A stretch of 44,144 nt of DNA from Bacillus litorisediminis. GTDB lineage: Bacteria; Bacillota; Bacilli; Bacillales; JC228. The first letter of the stretch is position 1; every line of letters begins with the position of its first letter. The stretch spans positions 1 through 44,144 of the forward strand of contig NZ_JAKZKT010000036.1 of NCBI RefSeq assembly GCF_022808645.1, given 5' to 3'. Both the position numbers and the translations under genes were made by a program. The notes beneath the pieces are model-generated. The model was not told where the DNA came from. It did no database searches and saw only the letters and a list, made by a program, of their open reading frames with translations. This document shows positions 19,304 through 26,700 of the stretch, one piece after another.

Positions 19304-19867
19304 ATGGCATTAGAACAATGGTTTGATAAGGGGCTAACGTTTGAACAGTATAAGGAATTAATGAAGGTTAATAAGGAAAACATGCTCTCGATTCTGGAAA
19401 GGTTTCAACTGGAGAAAGACGATTTAAAACTGATTGATCAATTAAAAGAGAAGCAGCTAAGAGCCATCGTATTGACAGAAGACTGGTGCGGGGACGCAAT
19501 GTTAAACGTTCCAATTCTTATGAAAATTGCAGAGAGAGCAAAGATAGATGTTCGCTTCCTTCTACGTGACCAAAACCTAGAATTGATGGACCAGTATTTA
19601 ACAAATGGAACGTCACGTGCGATTCCAATTTTTATTTTTATTGACAATAAAGGTTCTGAAAAAGCTGTCTGGGGCCCGCGGGCACCGAAGCTGCAGCAGC
19701 TTGTAGATGAGGTAAGGGCAGGCCTTCCAGACAAAGAAGATCCAACCTTCACAGAAAAACAAAAGGAGTCTTTCAGGAAATTAACGAAAAGCTATGTAGA
19801 GGATGCTGCACTTTGGGATGAGGTTTCCTATAGTATATTGACTACTTTACAAGATAAAGTTTTATAA
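19304..19867 (+). CDS. thioredoxin-like protein with a single active-site cysteine
   Basis: The 187-residue protein has a helical start and a thioredoxin fold: strand QLRAIVLTEDWCGDAMLNVP (the W-C pair at about 61-62), MKIAERAKIDVRFLLRD and a cis-proline segment RAIPIFIFID. The usual CxxC is WCGDA, so only the first Cys remains and there is no second Cys to form a disulfide. This matches a known group of thioredoxin-family proteins in Bacilli whose function is not established. GAGGTGATC precedes the ATG. It is a single gene between terminators, where B. subtilis has yerO-swrC before dgkB. Confidence 0.8.
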   Translation: MALEQWFDKGLTFEQYKELMKVNKENMLSILERFQLEKDDLKLIDQLKEKQLRAIVLTEDWCGDAMLNVPILMKIAERAKIDVRFLLRDQNLELMDQYLTNGTSRAIPIFIFIDNKGSEKAVWGPRAPKLQQLVDEVRAGLPDKEDPTFTEKQKESFRKLTKSYVEDAALWDEVSYSILTTLQDKVL

Positions 19868-19885
19868 GATTAAGCAATTTAGGAT

Positions 19886-19922
19886 AAGCCGCTTTCTTCA
19901 ATTAGGGAAGGCGGTTTTTTTT
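19886..19922 (+). terminator. terminator after the thioredoxin-like gene
   Basis: CCGCTTTC pairs imperfectly with GAAGGCGG and is followed by eight or more T's (19914-19922). Confidence 0.88.
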
Positions 19923-19975
19923 ATATATTGACTCTCTTTTCCTTGCCAATATCAAAAAGTTAAAAAAATTATCAA

Positions 19976-20019
19976 AATATTCCTTGACAGGAATATTCCT
20001 AATTGGTTATATTATAACC
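19976..20019 (+). promoter_or_regulatory. ArsR promoter with two nested palindromic operators
   Basis: A perfect -35 (TTGACA, 19984-19989) lies in the spacer of an 8-bp inverted repeat, AATATTCC (19976-19983) and GGAATATT (19990-19997). A second perfect palindrome, GGTTATATTATAACC (20005-20019), covers the -10 (TATATT, 20008-20013, 18-bp spacer). Both are placed where a repressor would exclude RNA polymerase, as expected for autoregulation by the ArsR protein encoded next. The predicted start site is at or within a base or two of the A of the ATG at 20020. Confidence 0.8.
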
Positions 20020-20346
20020 ATGAACTCAACTTTTAGTGCACTTTCAGAACCAAACAGACTACACATCGTTGAACTTTTGCGTGAAGGCCCCTTGACTGTG
20101 GGGGAAATTGCAAATCGTCTCGGCCTGAATCAGCCGCAAACTTCCAAACATCTTCGTGTTCTTAGTGATGCTGGACTTGTTGAGGTACATGCAGTTACGA
20201 ATCGGCGGTATTACAAATTACGGCCTGAACCTTTTCAAGAGATGGAAGTCTGGCTTGATTCATACCGCCGCTTGTGGAACGAGAGATTCGACCGCTTAGA
20301 TGATTACCTGCAGGAAATGAAAAGAAAGGAAGGAGAGAAAAAGTAG
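20020..20346 (+). CDS. ArsR-family transcriptional repressor
   Basis: The 108-residue protein is a winged-helix ArsR/SmtB-type regulator: FSALSEPNRLHIVELLREGP, then LTVGEIANRLGLNQPQTSKH (recognition helix) and LRVLSDAGLVEVHAVTNRRY. It lacks the usual metal-binding Cys box (ELCVC), so it is probably not a metal sensor. ATG 20020 is chosen; an upstream in-frame extension to 19984 would run through the promoter. No Shine-Dalgarno sequence precedes it, and the predicted start site coincides with the ATG, so the mRNA may be leaderless. ArsR genes of this type are commonly paired with SRPBCC (AHSA1) genes, as here. Confidence 0.88.
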   Translation: MNSTFSALSEPNRLHIVELLREGPLTVGEIANRLGLNQPQTSKHLRVLSDAGLVEVHAVTNRRYYKLRPEPFQEMEVWLDSYRRLWNERFDRLDDYLQEMKRKEGEKK

Positions 20347-20407
20347 TAACCAGTAATCTGAATCCTGCCAAAAACTTTTTAACAAATCAATAGGAGGTAG
20401 AAAAGAT

Positions 20408-20829
20408 ATGGCAGAAGCCAAGCTAAAAAATGATATTAATACGTCTATTGAGGCTGGTTTGGCGTTGAAGGATGGACACTCCCAGTTTGCAACATCGATT
20501 TTCGTCCAGGTGGAGTATGGCACTATTGTATGCAGTCGCCTGATGGGAAAATAAAGTCATGGGGTAAAGCAGTTTTCCAAGAAATAGTGGAACCAGAACA
20601 AATTGTATATGTTGATTATTTCTCCGATGAAGAAGGTAATATAGCTGAAGAGATGCCTGCCGCACAAATTACGATGACTTTTAAGGAAAAAGAAGGAAAG
20701 ACTTTACTTGTAAGCAGAACCCATTATGATTCACCGGAAAACCTCAAAAAAGTAATCGACATGGGAGTAATCGCAGGAATAACACAAACATGGAATAGAC
20801 TTGCACAATTTTTGGGAGAGCTTAAGTAA
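20408..20829 (+). pseudogene. SRPBCC/AHSA1 family gene broken by an internal deletion
   Basis: A good ribosome binding site (AGGAGGTAGAAAAG) and the typical start MAEAKLKNDI appear at 20408, but this frame stops at 20552 after 48 residues. The family sequence resumes in another frame at about 20452 (GWFGVEGWTLPVCNIDFRPG, then VWHYCMQSPDG) and runs to a normal C-terminus at 20829. Roughly 25 residues expected between the two, the segment covering the first helix, are missing, and the deletion is not a multiple of three. A TGA at 20449 blocks the second frame upstream. A shorter product from ATG 20530 would lack part of the fold. It is probably a recent pseudogene in an arsR-SRPBCC unit. Confidence 0.85.
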
Positions 20830-20859
20830 GGTAGCTTTACGAATATGATTAAAAAGATA

Positions 20860-20886
20860 GCCGCCAAATCCTTGGCGGCCATTTTT
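20860..20886. terminator. bidirectional terminator between convergent genes
   Basis: GCCGCCAA (20860-20867) pairs perfectly with TTGGCGGC (20872-20879). T's follow on the plus strand (ATTTTTA), and the minus strand continues TATCTTTTTA, so it can serve both the SRPBCC unit and the permease gene. Confidence 0.88.
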
Positions 20887-20902
20887 ATGGAGTCTAATCT
20901 TT

Positions 20903-21934
20903 TTATATTTTATAGGACGTATTGAGAAATCCTGCCTGTTTAATCGTTTTATATACGATCACAACCGCTGGACCAAGGAATAGACCGGCAACTCCGATTA
21001 GTTTTAAACCAATGTAGAGACTGACGAGAACGGCTAATGGCGAAATTCCTAAATTTGTTGATAAGACTTTTGGCTCTAGTATTCTCCTTACCACTGTAAT
21101 AACGAGGAAAAGAACGATTAAGCCTATCCCGAGTCCGCTATTGCCTTGGATAATAGAAACAATGGCCCACGGGACGAGAGCTGAGCCGGTTCCGAGAATC
21201 GGGAGGATATCGACAATTACGATCAAAAGTGAAATTAATGCAGTATAAGGTACCTCTAATAACCACAAACCCCCATAGGCAAGCATGAATGTAACGGCAC
21301 TTAAAATAACCTGCGCCTTGATAAACCCAACCGCCGCCTGAGTTAATTGGCCAAAAACAAGGCTTACTTTACTATAAGTTTCATCGGTTAAATGGCGTTT
21401 CACAGACTCTAACAGATTCGGCAAGTCCAAGCTGATTAAGAAGAGAGCAATCAAGTACACTAAAAACTCAATCATAAAGCTTGGGACACCGGCTGCAAAG
21501 CTTAAGATATTTTCAAGAAGAAGCTCAAATACCTGACTTAATGATTCAAGACCATTTTTAATCGCTGCTTCTATTGAGGTAAGTATTTCGGACGGCAGTG
21601 TTTCGACGAATGTTTCCCATTTACTCATAGTCGGAAGAATTACGGTATTGTAGAGCTCGTCATAGAGAGCAGGAGCTTTTTCGCTTAGCCCAACTAATTG
21701 AGAAAATAGCGTATGTACAATAAAAAAGCTGGCAACTGCGAGAAAGGCGAGATACAAAATGAACGTTAATAAAACCGAATAAAATCGCTTCCACCTAAAC
21801 AGTTTCGTGAACCACCTGACTAAATATTCCAAAAATATTGCAGTCAGAAGGGCAAGTACTAACGTAACACTATATGGGATTAAAAAAAGAATAACGGCTA
21901 CAAGGAGCCCTAACCAGATGTACTTTTTCTTCAT
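20903..21934 (-). CDS. AI-2E family transporter, YtvI-like
   Basis: The 343-residue membrane protein belongs to the AI-2E (UPF0118) exporter family. It has about eight spans: two near the N-terminus, one around residues 55-75, a soluble amphipathic stretch, then a cluster from about 140 onward. The family core VDILPILGTGSALVPWAIVS and LEPKVLSTNLGISPLAVLVS is clear. The PILGTG form resembles the sporulation protein YtvI, but the length is shorter, so I give no gene symbol. GGAGAG lies five bases before ATG. It is the only gene of its transcription unit. The transported substrate is unknown. Confidence 0.85.
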   Translation of the reverse strand: MKKKYIWLGLLVAVILFLIPYSVTLVLALLTAIFLEYLVRWFTKLFRWKRFYSVLLTFILYLAFLAVASFFIVHTLFSQLVGLSEKAPALYDELYNTVILPTMSKWETFVETLPSEILTSIEAAIKNGLESLSQVFELLLENILSFAAGVPSFMIEFLVYLIALFLISLDLPNLLESVKRHLTDETYSKVSLVFGQLTQAAVGFIKAQVILSAVTFMLAYGGLWLLEVPYTALISLLIVIVDILPILGTGSALVPWAIVSIIQGNSGLGIGLIVLFLVITVVRRILEPKVLSTNLGISPLAVLVSLYIGLKLIGVAGLFLGPAVVIVYKTIKQAGFLNTSYKI

Positions 21935-21949
21935 GAAAACTCTCCATTA

Positions 21950-22320
21950 CGACTATTTTATCTTTAGTATACTGTAAGATTCCCAAAATGAATAATGATA
22001 AATGGCTTGAACTTGTGATTTTTTTATCAAACTTAATTCGACATATTTCCAGTGAACTCGGGGTATGCGAGGCACGGTGAAATAGTTAAGGAATTGTTAA
22101 GTACGACACAAGATTGTTGCATGACTGTGATCTAATTGACCTTAGCTCCAAAAACCTGCCCGTAAATCAACCACTTCGATTGTTACAAACATTACCGGGC
22201 TGTCAAGCAGGCGTAAACGGGAAGATTGTCGATATGGTATAATCACTAGAAAATTATCCTATATTGATTAACGAATAGATAACATTCATTTCCTCAAATA
22301 CTTCTGAGAGTAGGGATTGT
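21950..22320 (+). promoter_or_regulatory. intergenic region with an extended -10 promoter
   Basis: The only supported signal is TGGTATAAT (TATAAT at 22238-22243), an extended -10 without a good -35, about 75 bases before the oxidoreductase gene. Between 22151 and 22220 a CCTGCCCG...CGGGC...GCAGG arrangement could fold into a bulged stem, but no terminator or riboswitch class was recognised. Nothing coding is seen. Confidence 0.5.
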
Positions 22321-23400
22321 ATGAAGGAATTTAAAGTTGGAATTATTGGTACAGGTTTTGGTGGCCTCGTTCAGGCACCTATTTTTAATGTGCATCCTGG
22401 CTACAAAGTCCAGGCGATCAGCTCGGTTTCGGGGCAAACAGAAGAGGAAATTACAAATAAAACGGGAATTACTAGCGCGTATACGAGCTGGCAGGAGATG
22501 CTTCGGAAGGAAGAACTCGATCTTGTGGTAGTGTCTTCTATTCCAGCAAAGCATTATGAAATGGCCAAAGAGGCTCTTGTAACCAATCATCATGTTCTTT
22601 GTGAGAAACCATTTGTGACGAACGCTGATGATTCAAGACAATTAATTCAGCTGAAAAAGCATTGGGGCAGACACGGATTTTTAGATTTTGAGTGGCGATT
22701 CCAGCCCGCAAGACAAAAGGCAAAGAGGCTTATTGAAGAAGGTGTGCTCGGCGATATTATTCACATTGATTTTGAATCCAGTATAGCGAGCTACATACCT
22801 TTAACAACCAAACCTTTGGGCTGGCTCGGGGATAAAAAGTCATATGGCGGTATGTTTGGGGCTCTTGGTTCTCATATGGTGGATGCGGTTCACTGGTTCA
22901 CAGGGTCCACGATATTACAGGTATTCGGCCGACTTAGAACAACCATACCAGAGTTAAAGAATGATAACGGAGAAACCATTGAAAAACGAACGACAGATGA
23001 TCTCTTTACAATTGTCGGAGAAACAGAGAAAGGAACAAGTTTTACGTTACAGGCAGTTACACCTGTCAGACATGGCCTGGGCTCTTCTCTGCGAATCTAT
23101 GGCACAAAAGGGACTATACATATAATCAATGATACAAAACTGTTAGTAGGCAAAGAAGATTCGAATCTAGAGGAAATAAAGCTAGAGCTGGAGCCCATTC
23201 CAATTGCGATTCAAAATCCGGCCATTCGTTACTATCATGCTTTTAATGCCTTTATTCAAGCGATGTATGAATATTTGACAGATGAAAGGAAAAATCCAGA
23301 CCTTCCATTATTTGAAGATGGACATCGGCAGCAGCTTGTGATGGATGCTGTGTTCCAATCTGTCAAACAAGGAAAATTAACAAGAGTCCTAATTGAATAA
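22321..23400 (+). CDS. Gfo/Idh/MocA family oxidoreductase
   Basis: The 359-residue protein has an N-terminal Rossmann domain (VGIIGTGFGGLVQAPIF) and the family signature VLCEKPFVTN with the catalytic Lys (about residue 97). The C-terminal alpha/beta domain shows GGMFGALGSHMVDAVHWFTG, where the His-x3-Asp helix typical of the active site is visible. It should use NAD(P) to oxidise or reduce a sugar or inositol-like substrate; the exact substrate cannot be told. GTAGGG upstream of the ATG is a weak ribosome binding site. It is a single gene ending in a terminator. Confidence 0.88.
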   Translation: MKEFKVGIIGTGFGGLVQAPIFNVHPGYKVQAISSVSGQTEEEITNKTGITSAYTSWQEMLRKEELDLVVVSSIPAKHYEMAKEALVTNHHVLCEKPFVTNADDSRQLIQLKKHWGRHGFLDFEWRFQPARQKAKRLIEEGVLGDIIHIDFESSIASYIPLTTKPLGWLGDKKSYGGMFGALGSHMVDAVHWFTGSTILQVFGRLRTTIPELKNDNGETIEKRTTDDLFTIVGETEKGTSFTLQAVTPVRHGLGSSLRIYGTKGTIHIINDTKLLVGKEDSNLEEIKLELEPIPIAIQNPAIRYYHAFNAFIQAMYEYLTDERKNPDLPLFEDGHRQQLVMDAVFQSVKQGKLTRVLIE

Positions 23401-23410
23401 TTATTTTACT

Positions 23411-23450
23411 AACCTCGTTCCTGTTTCAAGGAAACGAGGTTTTATTTTTT
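23411..23450 (+). terminator. terminator after the oxidoreductase gene
   Basis: AACCTCGTT (23411-23419) pairs with AACGAGGTT (23433-23441) and is extended inward by TCCT/AGGA-type pairing. It is followed by TTATTTTTT. Confidence 0.9.
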
Positions 23451-23504
23451 AAAAGCTTGTAGGGTTTTCTTTTTCTGGCTCGTTTATTAAAGTAGTGTGT
23501 ATGG

Positions 23505-24077
23505 TTGTTTGAAGAGAAAGGGGGGAGAGACATAGAAGTTCAAAACTTAATAAATCAGGTAAAAAAGGGCAACCAGCATGCTTTTCGACTGATTGTAGAG
23601 CACTTCCAGGGGTACATTTTCCATATAGCTTTTGGGATTTTACGTAACGAAAAGGATGCGGAAGACGCAGCCCAAGAAATATTTTTGAAAATCTTTCTTT
23701 CTCTCCCCCATTATGAGGATCAGGGATTTAAAACATGGATTACACGTATTGCAACCAACCATGCCATTGATATGAAAAGAAAAGCTTACCGAAAACGGGA
23801 GGAAGCATCAGTCTCAGTTTATGAGGATTATCAGGCTCCCTCAAATGAAAGTGTAGAGAAGGTGTTTTTTAGAGAAGAGCACCTGGCTCTAATTCGTTCC
23901 AGATTGGATGAAATCCCAACCAGCTATCGCGATGTGGTTTATGGTTTTTACATACAGGAGAAAAGCTATCAGGAATTAGCAGATGAGATGAATGTCCAAA
24001 CGAAGACGATTGAGATGAAGCTATACAGAGCACGCAAGTGGATGAAAGAAAACTGGAAGGAGGACGATTTTGTATGA
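23505..24077 (+). CDS. ECF-type RNA polymerase sigma factor
   Basis: The product (190 aa from TTG 23505) is an extracytoplasmic-function sigma factor. Region 2 is seen as FRLIVEHFQGYIFHIAFGIL, KDAEDAAQEIFLKIF and FKTWITRIATNHAIDMKRK; region 4 as LDEIPTSYRDVVYGFYIQEK, YQELADEMNVQTKTIEMKLY and RARKWMKENW. The start is uncertain. TTG 23505 has no ribosome binding site, while a strong AAAGGGGGGAG lies ideally spaced before ATA 23532, which would give MEVQNL... if AUA is used. It heads four genes joined by 4-nt overlaps and is followed by its anti-sigma factor. I do not match it to a named B. subtilis sigma factor, and no autoregulatory promoter is clear. Confidence 0.9.
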   Translation: MFEEKGGRDIEVQNLINQVKKGNQHAFRLIVEHFQGYIFHIAFGILRNEKDAEDAAQEIFLKIFLSLPHYEDQGFKTWITRIATNHAIDMKRKAYRKREEASVSVYEDYQAPSNESVEKVFFREEHLALIRSRLDEIPTSYRDVVYGFYIQEKSYQELADEMNVQTKTIEMKLYRARKWMKENWKEDDFV

Positions 24078-24556
24078 GTCATTTTTCGTATGAAGAGTGG
24101 TTGAACTATGTAAAGGGTGAAATTCCCGATGATACAAGGGCCTTATATGAGGATCATTTATTTAATTGTGAAGCCTGTTTAGAACTGTATTCGGAAGCCA
24201 TCTCTTTCCATGAAGATACTCTGCCGAACCTATCCAGTTCACATTTTGCGGATGATGTGATGAAACTGATTGAGAAAGAAATTAGACAAAGTGAAAGAAA
24301 TGACCAAATTACCGATTTTAAAAATAAAAAGCAAAAATCGTTCGTCCAATCCGTTTGGTTTCATTATGCAACAGCTGCCAGCTTTACGCTCATTTTAACG
24401 TTTAGCGGCGTCTTTCAGTCTATGTATGGGGTAATAGAGAAATTTGAAAATAATGCGCAGGCAAAAGAACCTTCCATCACGGAAACGGTTATGAATAAAA
24501 CCTTATCCTGGCTGGATGAGTGGGAAGAAGATAACAAGGAGGCGAAGGAAAAGTGA
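24074..24556 (+). CDS. zinc-finger anti-sigma factor, single-pass membrane protein
   Basis: The 160-residue protein has the ZAS-type motif H28-x3-C32-x2-C35 (DHLFNCEACLELY) near its N-terminus, a linker, and one membrane span at about residues 94-115 (HYATAASFTLILTFSGVF). A short acidic tail, probably outside the cell, follows. This is the normal layout of an anti-sigma factor that holds its sigma factor at the membrane until a signal arrives. ATG 24074 overlaps the sigma stop codon (ATGA), so the pair is translationally coupled; AAGGAGGAC lies upstream. Partnership with the sigma factor is inferred from position. Confidence 0.9.
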   Translation: MSHFSYEEWLNYVKGEIPDDTRALYEDHLFNCEACLELYSEAISFHEDTLPNLSSSHFADDVMKLIEKEIRQSERNDQITDFKNKKQKSFVQSVWFHYATAASFTLILTFSGVFQSMYGVIEKFENNAQAKEPSITETVMNKTLSWLDEWEEDNKEAKEK

Positions 24557-25611
24557 AAAACCCTTTGATTGCATTTTTATTAGGCTTTTTCCCGGGTGGG
24601 GGGTTACTCTACCTAGGAAAGTTTTTAAGAGGGCTTTTCTATATGGCTGGGGTCTTTGGCGGCCCAGTCTTAGGAGTAATATTAAATGAGATCACGTGGA
24701 TTAACGAGTTTATTTTTCTTGGATTTGGCGGAGCACTCGTGCTCTATATCATCAATCTGATTGACACAGCCATTACAGCATCAAAAATCTATCAACAAAA
24801 AGAAGAAGGGATCTCTCCTTCTCGAAATTCAGATTCTGAACGCTTTTACACGATTATTCTTTCCTTTGTACCGGGACTAGGGCATTTTCAGCTCGGTCTG
24901 ATGAATCGAGGAATTACATTACTTGCTGCATTCCTGGGACTTGGCGTTATGGTTTTCTTTGTTTCCTTCCTTTCTCATCGTGGTGAGTTTCTTATCTTTC
25001 TGCTGCTCCTTCCGGTTATCTGGTTTTACGGATTTTTTGATGCCATGCAGTTATTAGAGAAAAAACGCCGTGGTGAAGAACTTGTAGACCGGACCATTTT
25101 AGAGGATTTTGAGAACAGAAGGGAAGAAGGGAAGAAGAGCAAGGCGATTGCGACCTTCCTTTCAATCTTTCCGGGAGCGGGCCACCTTTATTTAGGTTTA
25201 CAAAGGCGCGGGATTCAGCTGATGGCAGCTTTCCTGTTTGCGATTTATATATTAGACGTCCTGCGATTAGGCATCTTCCTGTTTTTAATCCCGATTATTT
25301 GGTTTTATAGCTTTTTTGATGGGCTGCAAAAAGCTTCACGGTCGCATGAGGTTCAGGAAGATACTCCAATTATCTCTTATTTTGTCAACTATCAGAAATG
25401 GGTTGGGGCAGGACTAATTTTGATCGGTCTCTACTACTTTGTGGCTAATATACTGCTTCCTGGTTTGGCTCCTTATTTGCAAAGAGTTTTTCAGATTGAT
25501 TTTTACTTCTGGTTCCACCAATACTTCCAAACAACGGTCATTTGTATACTGCTTATTGCTGGAGGGATCAAGCTCTTATTCGGTAAAAAGAAAGAGGAGG
25601 GTACAGAATGA
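24553..25611 (+). CDS. polytopic membrane protein with three TM2-like repeats
   Basis: The 352-residue protein contains three copies of a TM2-like hairpin about 100 residues apart: FFPGGGLLYLGKFLRG (14-26 core), FVPGLGHFQLGLMNRG (105-120) and IFPGAGHLYLGLQRRG (205-220). Repeats 2 and 3 end in the same motif, VIWFYGFFDAMQ and IIWFYSFFDGLQ. Two more spans occupy about 285-305 and 328-343, with a basic tail. I do not know a named family with exactly this layout. GTG 24553 overlaps the anti-sigma stop (GTGA), with AAGGAGG upstream. Context suggests a sensor or effector of the sigma/anti-sigma pair; that is inference. Confidence 0.8.
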   Translation: MKNPLIAFLLGFFPGGGLLYLGKFLRGLFYMAGVFGGPVLGVILNEITWINEFIFLGFGGALVLYIINLIDTAITASKIYQQKEEGISPSRNSDSERFYTIILSFVPGLGHFQLGLMNRGITLLAAFLGLGVMVFFVSFLSHRGEFLIFLLLLPVIWFYGFFDAMQLLEKKRRGEELVDRTILEDFENRREEGKKSKAIATFLSIFPGAGHLYLGLQRRGIQLMAAFLFAIYILDVLRLGIFLFLIPIIWFYSFFDGLQKASRSHEVQEDTPIISYFVNYQKWVGAGLILIGLYYFVANILLPGLAPYLQRVFQIDFYFWFHQYFQTTVICILLIAGGIKLLFGKKKEEGTE

Positions 25612-26555
25612 GGACCTGGAGAGTTGGAACATTTTCAATGGGAGCATCCCTGCTGTTTTTAGGGATTGCTCTCCTTGTTACCCAATTTGCAGACTTCAAT
25701 ATAACCAAGATTTTAGTTAGCTGGTGGCCATTTATATTTATTGTATTAGGGATTGAGGTTATTCTCTATCTATGGCTGCAAAAGTCTGGAAAGGAAATGT
25801 TAAAGTATGATGTTTTAAGCATATTTTTAATCGGTATATTGGGAATGACTGGGCTCGCGTTTACGATCCTCTCACAAATAGGAGTTGCCGATTCGGTTGA
25901 GGCCATGCTTTTCCGGGAACATCAGACTCTAGAATTGCCGGCCTATGACGAGGTTTTACAAGAGGAAATCAAACGTGTGGTCATACAAAATTCAAGCCAG
26001 ACATCATTAACCATTGAGTCTACAAATTCTTCCGGCTTTTCGATATTTGGGTCTTATACAGGAGAGATTAGCAAAAAGGATGGAAGAGTGGAAACTGTTG
26101 ATGACTATCTTTCCACTACAATCAAAGGAGACACTTTGTATGTTACGCTTATGGAACCAGCAGCGCCATCCGAACCTTTTTCTGCCTATATATCAATGGA
26201 GGCAACTGTCCTGATTCCACAGAATCTCAAGCTTGAAGTAATGGGAGATTATGCTCCTGTTACATTAAAACCCCGTACAATGGCAAGTAATTGGATTGTA
26301 AAAGATAGCAATTATGTTTCTTTATTTTTAGAGAAAGATAAACTTATAGCGATGGAAGCCACTGGTGTCGAAGATGTCTCAAGTAATATAGAAGAGCTAA
26401 AGATTGAAGAAGAACAGCCACAGAAGGAAAAAATGGGAGAGGAATATGACGTTGAGACAGTGCATGGGAAAAATGTATCTCTTGGAGAAACAAATGCCAA
26501 AAAGCAGATATATATTGTGAACGCATCATCACTGAATGTTCAGCAAACACCCTAA
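25608..26555 (+). CDS. LiaF/DUF5668-like membrane protein with a large extracytoplasmic domain
   Basis: The 315-residue protein starts with three membrane spans (about 8-25, 38-57, 68-90). The first two resemble the LiaI/LiaF-type module (ILVSWWPFIFIVLGIEVILY). Residues ~95-315 form a beta-rich, probably extracellular part with many polar residues (VVIQNSSQTSLTIESTNSSG), which may be related to the LiaF/adhesin-like C-terminal fold. ATG 25608 overlaps the previous stop (ATGA) and follows AAGAGGAGGG. It is the last gene of the sigma factor operon. The external domain makes it the best candidate for sensing an envelope signal; no direct proof is in the sequence. Confidence 0.75.
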   Translation: MRTWRVGTFSMGASLLFLGIALLVTQFADFNITKILVSWWPFIFIVLGIEVILYLWLQKSGKEMLKYDVLSIFLIGILGMTGLAFTILSQIGVADSVEAMLFREHQTLELPAYDEVLQEEIKRVVIQNSSQTSLTIESTNSSGFSIFGSYTGEISKKDGRVETVDDYLSTTIKGDTLYVTLMEPAAPSEPFSAYISMEATVLIPQNLKLEVMGDYAPVTLKPRTMASNWIVKDSNYVSLFLEKDKLIAMEATGVEDVSSNIEELKIEEEQPQKEKMGEEYDVETVHGKNVSLGETNAKKQIYIVNASSLNVQQTP

Positions 26556-26625
26556 ATACCCGGCACATAACAGAAGAATATATTCTCTAAATTTTAACCG
26601 TGTTTTATTGTAAATATAATTATAT

Positions 26626-26654
26626 TTGCTTTCATCGTCGTCCATCGTTATTAT
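26626..26654 (+). promoter_or_regulatory. sigma-A promoter of dgkB
   Basis: TTGCTT (26626-26631) and TATTAT (26649-26654) are separated by exactly 17 bases. The predicted leader to dgkB is about 40 bases. No terminator was seen between the sigma operon and this promoter, so read-through is possible. Confidence 0.6.
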
Positions 26655-26700
26655 GTTAAATAGTGGAATTACAATGCAAATAAATTAGGATGATGAGAAG

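Noticed and set aside
22140-22230. Possible riboswitch or attenuator before the oxidoreductase gene
   Set aside because: Only a bulged stem can be drawn, no class-specific motif is seen, and the -10 lies downstream of it, so it would not be in the transcript.
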